A DNA stretch of 64,000 bases from assembly GCA_022616415.1 (NCBI GenBank), contig JAKEEU010000426.1, positions 1 through 64,000 of the forward strand. Reading direction: 5' to 3'. The position numbers and the translations under genes are program-made. Shown piece by piece: positions 51,842 through 61,800 of the stretch. Below the pieces are notes generated by a model. The model saw only the letters and a list, made by a program, of their open reading frames with translations. It had not been told where the DNA came from and ran no database searches. Source of the DNA: Candidatus Zhuqueibacterota bacterium. Lineage in GTDB: Bacteria; Zhuqueibacterota; Zhuqueibacteria; Zhuqueibacterales; Zhuqueibacteraceae. The first letter of the stretch is position 1, and every line of letters begins with the position of its first letter.

Positions 51842-52830
51842 TGGATAATCACTTTGTAATCCGTCGCCTTTTTAAGGCTGTCTAAAAAAACGGCATAAGC
51901 TTGCTCGAACTTCCTTTCTCGTATGATGGCCTTTAGTTCCTCACGCACATCGGAAAGCTGTCGGCCATCTTCAAGATGACTCTCGACCTTGATAATGTGC
52001 AGGCCTAAGGAGGATTTGATTATACCGCTGACTTCACCAGGTTGTAACGAAAAAGCAGCATCATGAAGCGCCTCTGCCCTCGCGGTGTCACCTTTCACTA
52101 TCCTGTAACGTTTCCCCTTATTTGTAGCTTCTTCTTCAGAGTACCGATCGATGAGCTTGTCAAAATCCTGTCCGTTCGCAATCTTTTTTAAGACCTCATT
52201 GGCAATTTCACGGTGGGAGCTGCGGAAAAAAATCTGTCGAACATCTGCAAATTTCACTTCTGCATACGCGGCAATTATTTCACCTTCGGCAATTTTTATT
52301 TTTTCACCCAAAGTCAGCTCCAGATATTTTTCTCTTAAAAGGTTATCCCGTAGCTGCTTTCTTACGGACCGGGGAGTTCGATATGACTGAGCCAAACCGG
52401 CTTCATATTTTTCGATCCCGCCGTGGCGTTTGGCTAGATTCTGATAGGCGGTATCGACGCGGGATTCGTCAATGACAATTCGGTCCCGACGCGCAGCCTC
52501 GAGAATCAGCCTGTTTTCTCCCACCTCGGCGGCGGTTTCAGTGAAAATATTCTTGAGCTTGACACCGGACATGTTTTTCATCATGTCGACATTTAAACCG
52601 TAAGTTCCATTCATATGGTCAAGAATAGAGGCAGTTCGTATGTCGAAATCTGACGTGCTAATCCACACGTTGTTCTTATCAGGATTTAACAATGGCAGGC
52701 TATCGGAAAGGGCAAGGGCCAAATCATAGATTTCAGAGCCCTTTTGAAAAGTCGCAGTGTCATCATCGCTTCCGCATGCAGCAAAGACGATAACGGTCAG
52801 TAAAATGAAGGCCTTCGGAAACACTCTCAT
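51838..52830 (-). CDS. Parvulin-type peptidyl-prolyl isomerase lipoprotein
   Basis: 330 aa. Lipobox 'TVIVFAAC'. A SurA/PpiC-like layout: an N-terminal helical chaperone part ('ILEAARRDRIVIDESRVDTA', 'RKQLRDNLLREKYLE') followed by a parvulin rotamase domain ('VKFADVRQIFFRS', 'GQDFDKLIDRYSEEEATNKG', 'LQPGEVSGIIKSSLGLHIIK'). Such proteins assist folding of exported proteins. AGAAAGG sits just upstream of ATG 52830; the previous stop (TAG) abuts it. Position between TPR and CRTAC1 genes suggests that it helps fold or deliver the propeller lipoprotein. Confidence 0.9.
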   Translation of the reverse strand: MRVFPKAFILLTVIVFAACGSDDDTATFQKGSEIYDLALALSDSLPLLNPDKNNVWISTSDFDIRTASILDHMNGTYGLNVDMMKNMSGVKLKNIFTETAAEVGENRLILEAARRDRIVIDESRVDTAYQNLAKRHGGIEKYEAGLAQSYRTPRSVRKQLRDNLLREKYLELTLGEKIKIAEGEIIAAYAEVKFADVRQIFFRSSHREIANEVLKKIANGQDFDKLIDRYSEEEATNKGKRYRIVKGDTARAEALHDAAFSLQPGEVSGIIKSSLGLHIIKVESHLEDGRQLSDVREELKAIIRERKFEQAYAVFLDSLKKATDYKVIIQ

Positions 52831-54171
52831 CTACCTTTCTCTTTCTCTGTAAAGCTTGAATAGATTTGCCTTTGCTTGTTGATGGTCCACCTGGTATTGC
52901 AGTGCCGTGAGCCACGCCTTTTCGGCCTTTTCAGGAGACCCGGAAAGCGCGTAAAGCGTGCCGGCATTTACCCAAATATCACTCAGCGACGGATCTATTT
53001 TTAAGATATTCTCGAGTTCCTGAATTGCCCGAGTGGTATCTTGACGTATCAAGTGCAGAATGGCAATATTATTCCTTATCTCAATATTATTTGGTTCCAG
53101 GTAAAGCCCGGCTTTGTAAGCGTGCATCGCATCGTTATAACGCCCTTCCCGCCGCATGGCATACCCAATGGCGGCGAACGTCAGCGGATCTTTACTGGAG
53201 AGCGCGCTCTCTTGCAACAAATTGATTTTTGCTTCGGCTTGCCGGTGGTTTTCGGCTAGATCCAAATGTTTCTGAGCCCGTTCCGGCTGCTTTAGGCGGA
53301 CGAGAGCCTGCCCCAGGTTATAATGCGCGCCGGCATGCCACGGCTGCTCCTTCAAGACCCTTTGAAGGTACGGCATGGCTTCCTCTGCTCTACCGAGGCT
53401 CACCAGTAGCGATCCGGTCAAGTACGCGTGACTCACTTCATCCGGTTTCAGGCTTAAGGCGATCATCGCATGCCGAAGCGCCTCCTGAAGATGACCTTCA
53501 TCCTGCTCCAGAAAAGCCATACTGGAAAAAGCCGGAGCGTAAGTACTGTCCAAGGATATTGCACGCTCAAATGCAACCCTGGCGCTATCAAATTCCGTTT
53601 GTTCGACATACGCACGCCCCAGGCCGCGCCACACTGTCGGGGAATTCTCCTGCTCCAGAGCTTTCCTATAATATCCAATCGCATTCTCGAAATGGCGTTC
53701 CCTGTACTCGTTGTTCGCAATATTGTGCCATACTCCTCGATAGTTGGGATCCAGGTCGAGTACGGCATCATACTCAGATCTGGCTTCGGCGAACCTGCCG
53801 AGCTCGGAGAAAATACGAGCCCGTTGAAAATGGACGCTTGGCGACTTCGGAGAATATAGCGCGGCACTGTCCACCAAAGCCAGGGCGGCCAGAAATTCAT
53901 GTTGCGTCATCGCCTCATTTGCTTTGAAAAGCAAAGAAACCGACCGGTTCTGTACCTCCGTAGATACCGTGTTTTGCCCGCACGAACTGACGATGAAAAG
54001 CAAAGCCATGGCGAAAAACCCAACGCGGACGAGCCGCAACCAAACTTCACCACAAAGGCACAAAGAACACAAAGCCTTTTCGTTTTTTTTCTTTGTGAAC
54101 TTTGTGCCTTTGTGGTGTAAAAATCTTTGCTTTTTTTGCACAGATTTGACTATAAAGAGACTAACCATCAT
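52831..54171 (-). CDS. TPR lipoprotein; N-terminus crosses a CACAAAG repeat
   Basis: About ten TPRs ('ARIFSELGRFAEARSEYDAV', 'HYNLGQALVRLKQPERAQKH', 'GRYNDAMHAYKAGLYLEPNN'), closely paralogous to 26389-27597. The frame is open to ATG 54171, which overlaps the upstream stop (ATGA). The first 43 codons, however, translate an inverted CACAAAG heptad repeat, and a normal lipoprotein signal ('RLVRVGFFAMALLFIVSSC') appears only at residues 46-64. A TTG at 54039 would give a perfect 20-residue lipoprotein signal, and ATG 54009 a short one. I infer that the repeat was inserted at the original start region; the real start is open. Confidence 0.83.
   Translation of the reverse strand: MMVSLFIVKSVQKKQRFLHHKGTKFTKKKNEKALCSLCLCGEVWLRLVRVGFFAMALLFIVSSCGQNTVSTEVQNRSVSLLFKANEAMTQHEFLAALALVDSAALYSPKSPSVHFQRARIFSELGRFAEARSEYDAVLDLDPNYRGVWHNIANNEYRERHFENAIGYYRKALEQENSPTVWRGLGRAYVEQTEFDSARVAFERAISLDSTYAPAFSSMAFLEQDEGHLQEALRHAMIALSLKPDEVSHAYLTGSLLVSLGRAEEAMPYLQRVLKEQPWHAGAHYNLGQALVRLKQPERAQKHLDLAENHRQAEAKINLLQESALSSKDPLTFAAIGYAMRREGRYNDAMHAYKAGLYLEPNNIEIRNNIAILHLIRQDTTRAIQELENILKIDPSLSDIWVNAGTLYALSGSPEKAEKAWLTALQYQVDHQQAKANLFKLYRERER
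54048..54117. repeat. CACAAAG heptad inverted repeat, 27-bp arms
   Basis: Left arm 54048-54074 (CACCACAAAGGCACAAAG, then AACACAAAG) pairs with right arm 54091-54117 (CTTTGTGAA, then CTTTGTGCCTTTGTGGTG). There are 2 mismatches over 27 bp and a 16-nt T-rich spacer. The hairpin lies in the 5' part of the TPR frame at 52831-54171. Confidence 0.9.
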
Positions 54172-55427
54172 TGGTCTCTGCCTTCCAATTCTTTGAGATA
54201 CTTTTCAGGCAACGGATCGTTCGGATTATATTTGCGGGCTTTCCGGAAAGCCATTCCTGCTTCGGCAGTTTGACCGATTGCGGCAAGACCAACCCCCAGA
54301 TTAAGCCAGCCATCGGCAAACGTTGAGTCAATGGCAACGAGCTCGCGATACATCGCCATGGCAGTGGTGGTGTCTGCATTCAACATGTGCAGAGTGGCCA
54401 AATTGCATTGAAAAGCCAGGCTGATCGGGCCAAGTGATTTGGCAACGTTAGCGGCATGAATAGCTTTTTCAATTTGGCCGGAACGAGCAAGGACGTCACT
54501 GTAGTTGAGCCATATTCCCTGCTGATCAGGGTTGCTTCTTGCCAAATTCTCCCAATCCTGGAGCGTTCGAACCTGTTTTGTCAAGTTCTCAGCTCGCGCC
54601 AGGTAGCTCTTTCCAAGCTCGACCTCCTGCGCACGGACTAATGCCTGTCCCAGACTATAATTTGCCCAATAATTCCAAGGTTGTGTTTCAACGACGGTCT
54701 TGAATTCGGCCGCAGCCTCGGCAGCTTGACCATTGAGCAGGAGAATACTGCCATAAACATATCGGTAGTTTGGATTGTCCGGCATAAGCCGAAGGCCGCT
54801 TCGTATATACCCCAGGGCTGATTCAAGTTCTCCTTCATTCTTGAAAAGCGTGCCCAACCGCATATAGGCAGTCGCCATCGTGGAGTCCGCTTCGATTGCA
54901 GCCATATACATCATCTTGGCGCTATCAGGTCGGGACAATGCTTCGTATGCCCGGCCTTTTTGCAGAGCCACGGAGGCCTTCACCTCCGAACCCTTCTCAC
55001 CGTCATAGAACCCAAGTGCCCTGCGAGGCTCCCCTTTCCTCAGCGCCGTGTTGCCCAAATTCAGATGGATGCCCGGATAGTTCCGGTCTATTTCCAGAAT
55101 ACGCTTATAGGCTTTCTCTGCATTGTCGAATTGCAGCAACTGGGTATAAATCATCCCCTCGAGCATCCAGATGTCGGCCAAATCAGGCTCGTAATAGGCG
55201 GCACTATCGGCCAGAAATAGCGCTTGGCCATATCTGCCTTCCTTATACAGATACTCGGCCTGCACAAGGAATTGAACAGCCTTTGGATGGGCTGCCTTGC
55301 GCCGGGCTTCGATATCGCTTTTATCACGGCAGCCTATAATGGAAAATAGGAATATAAGAATAACAAGAATACGGGAGGGCACTGGATCCTTGCAGAAGGC
55401 GCGTGCGGCAAAGACCGGATTTTTCAT
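54168..55427 (-). CDS. TPR lipoprotein heading the second envelope unit
   Basis: About 419 aa. Signal and lipobox 'ILVILIFLFSIIGC', then about ten TPRs ('MLEGMIYTQLLQFDNAEKAY', 'HLNLGNTALRKGEPRRALGF', 'MRLGTLFKNEGELESALGYI', 'WLNLGVGLAAIGQTAEAGMA'). It is the full-length relative of the deleted TPR gene at 43063. ATG 55427 is used; a TTG at 55439 is the only longer start. It follows a strong terminator, so it begins a separate transcript or is reached by read-through, and it overlaps the next TPR gene by 4 nt. Confidence 0.87.
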   Translation of the reverse strand: MKNPVFAARAFCKDPVPSRILVILIFLFSIIGCRDKSDIEARRKAAHPKAVQFLVQAEYLYKEGRYGQALFLADSAAYYEPDLADIWMLEGMIYTQLLQFDNAEKAYKRILEIDRNYPGIHLNLGNTALRKGEPRRALGFYDGEKGSEVKASVALQKGRAYEALSRPDSAKMMYMAAIEADSTMATAYMRLGTLFKNEGELESALGYIRSGLRLMPDNPNYRYVYGSILLLNGQAAEAAAEFKTVVETQPWNYWANYSLGQALVRAQEVELGKSYLARAENLTKQVRTLQDWENLARSNPDQQGIWLNYSDVLARSGQIEKAIHAANVAKSLGPISLAFQCNLATLHMLNADTTTAMAMYRELVAIDSTFADGWLNLGVGLAAIGQTAEAGMAFRKARKYNPNDPLPEKYLKELEGRDQ

Positions 55428-55437
55428 AATTGGAACC

Positions 55438-55483
55438 AAAAAAAAGCTGCCGGCGATAAGGTCAAAGCACCATCGCCGACAGC
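55438..55483 (-). terminator. Rho-independent terminator after porV
   Basis: On the minus strand GCTGTCGGCGAT (55483-55472) pairs with ATCGCCGGCAGC (55457-55446), a 12-bp GC-rich stem with one T-G wobble and a 14-nt loop, followed by eight T. It lies 30 nt after the PorV-like stop and separates the TonB/PorV transcript from the TPR/CRTAC1 unit. Confidence 0.85.
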
Positions 55484-55512
55484 ATTATTTGCACTGGGCT
55501 ACTTTAAAGCCA

Positions 55513-56556
55513 CTAGAAGCTGAACTTGGCTGTGAAGCGGTTTACGTTATCAAACACACCGAAGCTGGTGTATGAATAGTCCAACATAAACCCAAACGTG
55601 TCAAAATCTTTGTGGAGACCGCCCCCCAGCGAAATGCCTTCTTCATCCGTTGGCGTCACGTAACCGGCACGCAATGAGACTAGATTCATTAAGACGTACT
55701 CGGCGCCGATTTTAAGCTGCTCGGAGAAATCGCGAGGGCGTTCGGTATCCACCCTGAGCACCAGCGAATGCCTATTAGGATCCCTTGTGGTGAAGTCCAG
55801 CAGATCCATCGAGAGGCCAATTCTAAAGGTAAGTGGCAGCTCGAAGTTTTCCTCTTCATACTTTACTTCACCCGCGAAGTTGCGCGCAGCCATGCCCAGG
55901 GTCAGGCTCTTAAACCCGGTACGGTAGATAATTCCAAAGTCAGCCGCGATCACTGATTCTTCATATTTTTTGTATTGATCACCGTTCGTCGTGCTGATCA
56001 GCGCAGTGGCAAGATTTTCGCTCACGTATTTAGCCTGCGCACCGAACGAGAACCTATCCGACAACTGCCTCGAATAGCCAATACCCAAAACCCAAGCCGT
56101 CGGCGTGTATGAATCGGTAAGGCGGTAACCTTGCGCACTGGCGTCAATAGCCGTGCCTTGAATTTCACCAGCATCGACGTTCATGAAGGATACGCCAAAA
56201 ACACCGTACTCGCCATTACTTGGTCGATAGGAGGCAGCAAAGGCATTGTAGTTAATGTCAGCAATCCACTGAGTGATGCCGGCAGCCACACTAAATGTTT
56301 TATCCTGCCATCCCACCGTTGCCGGATTATAAAACAAGCCTACCGCTCCGCTGCTCATGTCAACCGTAGCGGCGTTGCCAAGAGCAGCCGCACGCGCATC
56401 GACTGAGAAAGCCAGGAACTTCATTCCCGTCTGTCCGCGTTTTTCAGTTACGACCTCATCGGCTGGCGACTGAGAAAACGCGGATCCGGCTATGCCTAGA
56501 ATCAGCAGGGACAGCAGCACTCCCAGGCATGTGCGACTCTTCATTCTTTTTGTCAT
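55513..56556 (-). CDS. PorV/PorQ-family outer-membrane protein
   Basis: A 347-aa beta-barrel of the PorV/PorQ (UPF0164) family, related to FadL-like porins. A signal peptide ('LGVLLSLLILGIAGSAFSQ') is followed by the typical start 'TGMKFLAFSVDARAAALGNA', 'GAVGLFYNPATVGW', and alternating strands to a terminal 'FTAKFSF' (C-terminal Phe as in outer-membrane barrels). In Bacteroidetes PorV shuttles T9SS cargo to the surface; in KSB1-like bacteria many PorV-like genes occur without proof of that role. AGAGGAAAA precedes ATG 56556. It follows a FlgD-tailed secreted protein (42-nt gap), its likely client, and is followed by a terminator. Confidence 0.92.
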   Translation of the reverse strand: MTKRMKSRTCLGVLLSLLILGIAGSAFSQSPADEVVTEKRGQTGMKFLAFSVDARAAALGNAATVDMSSGAVGLFYNPATVGWQDKTFSVAAGITQWIADINYNAFAASYRPSNGEYGVFGVSFMNVDAGEIQGTAIDASAQGYRLTDSYTPTAWVLGIGYSRQLSDRFSFGAQAKYVSENLATALISTTNGDQYKKYEESVIAADFGIIYRTGFKSLTLGMAARNFAGEVKYEEENFELPLTFRIGLSMDLLDFTTRDPNRHSLVLRVDTERPRDFSEQLKIGAEYVLMNLVSLRAGYVTPTDEEGISLGGGLHKDFDTFGFMLDYSYTSFGVFDNVNRFTAKFSF

Positions 56557-56598
56557 GGTTATTTTCCTCTCAATTCCAAACGATTCGGTGAAACCGCG

Positions 56599-58764
56599 TT
56601 ATCTAATCACGGTGAATTTCTTGATGGTCTCGGCTCCGGTCTCATTGTCCTTGATATGGGCAATATAAAGACCGCTCACGATCACCTGGTTGCCATCGGT
56701 GGACAAATTCCAGAATTCGTCGCCACTGCCATTGGTGTGTTCGATTCTCTTCACCAACTCACCCAACTGCGTATAAATGCTGATCGTACATTGACCGGGA
56801 ATCTCGAGAAAAGCCAACCTGGTGGCAAATTGAGATGGCCAGCGTACACTCCCTTCAGCCTGGGCTATACTCAACGGATTCGGAACAATCACCACATCAT
56901 CGATCTCGGCTCCCGGGCGACGCGTCAAGGCCGCAGGCAAATATGTTTGCGTATGATATCTCCCACTCTTCAGCCGGACCCCCGTAGGCGTCAAACCGGT
57001 TGCATTGGTATTGACATTTGCGGCAACCGCTTGAATATAGTAAAAGTACTGAATACCGCGTTGCGCGGCATTATCCTCATAGGAGCGCGCGGAGCCAGGC
57101 ACAGTTGTGAGCAGCGAATAGCCACCCGGGTCGTCGAAGCGGGTAGGGCCACGCCAGATCTCGAACTGGCCAGGGGCCGACTCACCGGGAAACAATGTCC
57201 ATGCCAGTGAAATCTTATCCGGGCTGGAGGTCACAGTAAAGGTCGCCGGTGGACGTGGCGGATCCGGAATGTTGAATCCGGATTCATAATTCGCTTTGGC
57301 GCGTTCAAAAGTCTGGAAGAGAGAGTCCCGTGTGGTCATGACCCACTCGTTCTTGGCCATGGATATGCCATTCCATGTGATGGGTGTGGTTTCAGGCAGC
57401 CCCCGCCGGTTGTTCAGTTGGTATTGGCGGCCGATCACTTCTCTGGCATCCGTTGTCAGGCCAGCAACGGCACGCGCGTTGACAAAATGCACACTTTGAC
57501 CGATGGCCAGGTTATACGGGCCATACGCTTCAGCGAAAGCAACCCCGCCGGCGTCGGGTGCGCTGGTCATATACGCTGACGTTGCTGAGACGTATGGCCC
57601 GGGCAGGGTGTTCGGCGAATTGGTGCCATAGGTAAAGTTGCCATCCGGCTGAACGAGGTCCGCATGGTGCGGGTACATGCGCCGATTTCCGCCAACTTGC
57701 GTGGCACCTTCCATCCAATTGTGATATATACGCGCCATCTGGTCGGCATTAAATTCATCGTGTGCCCAGTCTGAATGATCGGTTCCGATCGCGAGTGTTG
57801 TGCTCGGCTGACCGGGATCGTTGACCGTGTTTCCAGGTCCGGTGTCGGCATGCAGGTAAACGCGGCCATTCATCTGGGCGTTTGCCAGACGACCAAGGGA
57901 ATCGTCGGAAGCGGACCATTGCGTTATTGTACCCATCATGGGGCCGCCCAGAATGCTCCATTCAGCGCGGTCGGGCGCATGGCCTGACCAGGCATATTGC
58001 GCAAAGAAATCGACGCCATAATCCTCATGCCCGTCGCCAACGGCGTCATTCATGGTTTGCTGCCCCCAGGCATTGGCGTTGTTATTTGACCATGCCGACC
58101 CCAGGTGGCCCGAAGTCCGGGTCATCAAAAAGACATACACGCCCTCGAGGGGAGCGTTCAACTCCGCACTTCCATCGCCATTTACGTCACCGGTATTGGT
58201 GATGGTGTACTCGATAATGTGATAGTTATCGTGGTACTCCTGACTCCAGGCGTACGCGGTGCGTTCAAACTCCAGACCAAGACTCGTGGTCCACTTCGCA
58301 ACCAGTTGTCGTTCCGAGGCCAGGCTGGGATCAGGATCCGAGTCCAAGACTACAAAGCGGCGAAACGACTCCGCTCCATCTACGGTCACCTGGGTCATAA
58401 ACCGGCTGCGGGTCTCAAATGATATGGGAACAAATGCAATAGGATCCTGCCTCGGCCCATGAGACACGACTTTATAATCCCAGTGCCGGCCCTCGGCGTC
58501 GGTAAAATTTCGGACGCCTACCCTCATCGCGGATGAGCGAAGATTACCGGACTCACGATCGATGGCCGGAAATCTCATTTCCGAATTTTCCCCAGGCTCC
58601 TGCTCACGCGTGGTCCCCACACCGGAATAAGGAGACTCCAGGGCGCCAATGCTCAACCATTTATGTTCGATTTGAGCAAAGGCATCTCCGGAAGCCATAA
58701 TCAGGAGCAGCGCCAATGCTGCTGCTCCTAAATATTTGGCGTATGAATGATTGTGCTTGTTCAT
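56599..58764 (-). CDS. Secreted protein with FlgD/T9SS-type C-terminal tail
   Basis: 721 aa. Signal 'LGAAALALLLIMASGDAFAQ'. A long N-terminal region of unknown fold ('VYVFLMTRTSGHLGSAWSNN', 'YDFFAQYAWSGHAPDRAEWS'-like stretches) is followed by a fibronectin-III-like domain ('ATFTVTSSPDKISLAWTLFP', 'YFYYIQAVAANVN'). The C-terminal sorting tail has 'VIVPNPLSI', 'CTISIYTQLGELVKRIEH' and 'GLYIAHIKD..GAETIKKFTVI'. It sits between the TonB receptor and PorV, so it is probably a surface-delivered partner of the receptor, comparable in position to SusD though not homologous by eye. AAGGAAAC precedes the start. Confidence 0.88.
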   Translation of the reverse strand: MNKHNHSYAKYLGAAALALLLIMASGDAFAQIEHKWLSIGALESPYSGVGTTREQEPGENSEMRFPAIDRESGNLRSSAMRVGVRNFTDAEGRHWDYKVVSHGPRQDPIAFVPISFETRSRFMTQVTVDGAESFRRFVVLDSDPDPSLASERQLVAKWTTSLGLEFERTAYAWSQEYHDNYHIIEYTITNTGDVNGDGSAELNAPLEGVYVFLMTRTSGHLGSAWSNNNANAWGQQTMNDAVGDGHEDYGVDFFAQYAWSGHAPDRAEWSILGGPMMGTITQWSASDDSLGRLANAQMNGRVYLHADTGPGNTVNDPGQPSTTLAIGTDHSDWAHDEFNADQMARIYHNWMEGATQVGGNRRMYPHHADLVQPDGNFTYGTNSPNTLPGPYVSATSAYMTSAPDAGGVAFAEAYGPYNLAIGQSVHFVNARAVAGLTTDAREVIGRQYQLNNRRGLPETTPITWNGISMAKNEWVMTTRDSLFQTFERAKANYESGFNIPDPPRPPATFTVTSSPDKISLAWTLFPGESAPGQFEIWRGPTRFDDPGGYSLLTTVPGSARSYEDNAAQRGIQYFYYIQAVAANVNTNATGLTPTGVRLKSGRYHTQTYLPAALTRRPGAEIDDVVIVPNPLSIAQAEGSVRWPSQFATRLAFLEIPGQCTISIYTQLGELVKRIEHTNGSGDEFWNLSTDGNQVIVSGLYIAHIKDNETGAETIKKFTVIR

Positions 58765-58825
58765 GGACGATTGTTTCCTTCGTTAGGGTTCTCATATTTG
58801 AAACGAAAGAGCTGATCCGATCTTT

Positions 58826-61800
58826 CTACAATGACAAGCGCAGACCCAGTATGAATGCACGTGGGTTCAAGAAAGTACGATAGGTTTCGTTCGGCATATC
58901 GATATAGGCTTTGCTATCCAAAACCTGCTTGACAAAACCTTGATCCGCATCTACCCAGGCGCCGCCCCGCAGCTCATAGTACTTCGCAGCCGCAGCGTCA
59001 TAACCGAGCACGCGCCTTCCCGCCTCGAGTGCGCCTATCCCCGAGATCAATCCATCCAGCGCAGCCTTGTTGGCCGCCACTTCGATGGGCACAAACGCCA
59101 CATTATTGGGCCGATAATCGCCGGGCCGGTCATTGCCAGGAATGTTGGTGTAGGTACTGATATCGCGATCACCAAAAACCTTCGGGTTGAGGTGCAGTGA
59201 TGTCATGTAGGCATCATAGTCAGACGAGTTATTACCCGGCCCTTCAAACGGCCCGCCGTTTACGTCGTTAAAGAACGGCACACCGGCCGTCGAGAAAAAC
59301 ATATAGCGCAGATTCAAGGCATTGTTGATATCGAGGAAAAGAGTTGCGCGGCGCGACCCGAATTTTAGATCTTTGCTCAAACGCAGGTCGAGGTTCCAGA
59401 AATCGCGCATCTGCACGTTTTGCTCCAAGCCGCGAAGCGTAGCGCCGCTGGGACCGGCCCAGGTAAAATAATCTCCCGAACGGTACTCACCCAGGAGATT
59501 CAGACGCCAATCTCCGAGCAGCGTGCCGTAATCCCGAGGCACCAGGACCTCGAGGTTAAGGTTGGCAAACGGCTGGGCGATGGGCCGATTCTGAAAGTTG
59601 TCATTCGTTGTGCGCAAATAGTCGGTTTGCTCGACCAGGTTCTGGTAATTTTGCTCGAATCCGAAATCCCCCTGCTTGGTCTGCAGATAGGTGTAGGTCA
59701 CGAAGCCGTGCAGCCAGCGACCGGAGAACTTATTCAGAGTCAACTCGAGGCCACGGACGTCGCTATAGTTGAATGGTACCCGCTGTTCGTATTGGGTGGA
59801 GGCATCGAAGCTGGTGAAGGTGATATAGGCCGGCTGATCCGCGAGGTCGCGGTAGTAGCCGGATACACGAACCAGGTACTGATCGGCGAAACTGTGATCG
59901 TACCCCAACTCGTAAGCAACCGTCTTCTGAAACGGCATCGATGGGTCTCCAATCCTGCCCAATTTGCCATCCTTGCGCTCCTCGAACTCATACAGGCTGG
60001 TCGGGTCGAGGTTCTGGCGGAAATGCCCGTAGTTGAAATAAAGTTTGCTGACAACGGAAATGGGGAAAGAGACACCCAGACGCGGGCTCAAATCCAACTG
60101 CTTATCCGCAGCGGCCCTGTCCAGCTCCTGACTGAGAAGCTCTTCGTCAGCCCGCGTTTTCACTTTCGCCGGGCTGAAAGCACGCGTATACGGGTCGTAC
60201 ACCCACCAATCGCTGTTGGGATTGAAATACTCCAGACGCAATCCCAAATTCATGATCATGCCCTTGAACTCGAGCTTGTCCTGAGCGTAAAGGGCGGCCT
60301 GCCACGGCGTTGCATTAAAGACTTGAAATGACCTTTGAACGTGCGAAATGTTCGCGTCGAAAGAACCTGCTTTAAAGTCATAGTCGTTGGTGATAATCTC
60401 GAAACCTGCCTTGATCTGATTCACGCGGTCGAACTGGGTGGTGTAATCGAAATTAGCCGTTATGAGTTTGACGTTGGTGGTATCGCGTCCGCGAGCCCAG
60501 TGACCACCCAGGCGGAGCTCGGAGCCCGGACCCGTAACCGGCGCCGACTGCCATCCGAATGGCGCTTCATTTAACTGATAGCCGTCGATGGTTTCGTTCA
60601 CCGTAGTCAGATCCCTGGCTTCGCCCGGGCCGGTGAGGTAATCCGACTCACTGTATTGCAGGCGGGCTTCATAGAAGCTCTTCGTGCTCAGGCTGTGGGT
60701 GAGCTTTACGCCAAAGACGTTGCGATCGACATCGGTCAGGGCATGCCGGTCAAATGCGAACAAGGTACTGCGACCGGTATGGTCATTTATGTCGCTGACA
60801 ATACCCTGCCATTCCCAGGGGTAGTGCGGCGTAAGGCCAAGGATGGGCGCACTATTGTCAAGTCGCGCAAAGTCCGTATAGGCCGTCCCCTTTTCACGCG
60901 AAATCAAACCGAGCCCTGAAACCTTCATTTTGGGGGTCAGGCTGGCGACCAGTTTGAACTGCGTACTTTGGGTGGTATAAGCATCTCTGTTCTGCCGATA
61001 GAGATAAGGCTGCGTTACATTACGATAGGACAAAAGGAAGCGCAGGTCGCCAAGCTTGTCGCTCAAACCCGGAACGAGCGGACCGCCGACGGTGACGTCG
61101 AGGTCATGACCATCTTGATTTGAGAAATCTTTTCTGGTATGGTACCTATAGATTTTCTCCATCATGGCCGCGGTCGCCGTGAGCTCATTGCCGAAATCAT
61201 CCTTTACCGGCACGCCTTCAAACGCGTTCCAACCGCCAAATACCGGATATTGCCTTCGGGTATATGTATCCCAGGCGCCACTGGCCGTGCCGCCTCCTTT
61301 AACCGCAGGATCGAAATAAGGGCGCATCCAGTAGGCATTCGGATCATTGGGCTTACCGTCAAAATTCATATCCTGAGCCGGTATGTAGCGCCCAAACAGA
61401 TCAGCGGTATATCTTGCAGATGGCGTCTTGGAGGTTACCTGAATGACGCCCGAACGCGCATTGCCGTATTCGGCGTTAAACCCTCCGGTCTGGATTTGCA
61501 CTTCGTCAAGAGCCGTAAGACTGACACCGGTAAAAGGCTCGTTGTCGCGGCCGTCACGCAGAGAGATACCGTCAACGCTATATGCAAGCTGGGCCGTTGG
61601 GGCTCCACGAATACTCATGTCGGGCTCAACACCGGCTTGCAGTGTAACAACCCTGTCAACCCCGGCAATCGGCAGATATTCAACGGCCTCCGATTGCACG
61701 TTCACTACGTTGGCAGAAACGTCCGGCTCCACGAGAGGACGATTAGCAACGATCGTAACCGCTTCTCCGGCCACAGCTTCGGACTTAAGGTCAAAATTGA

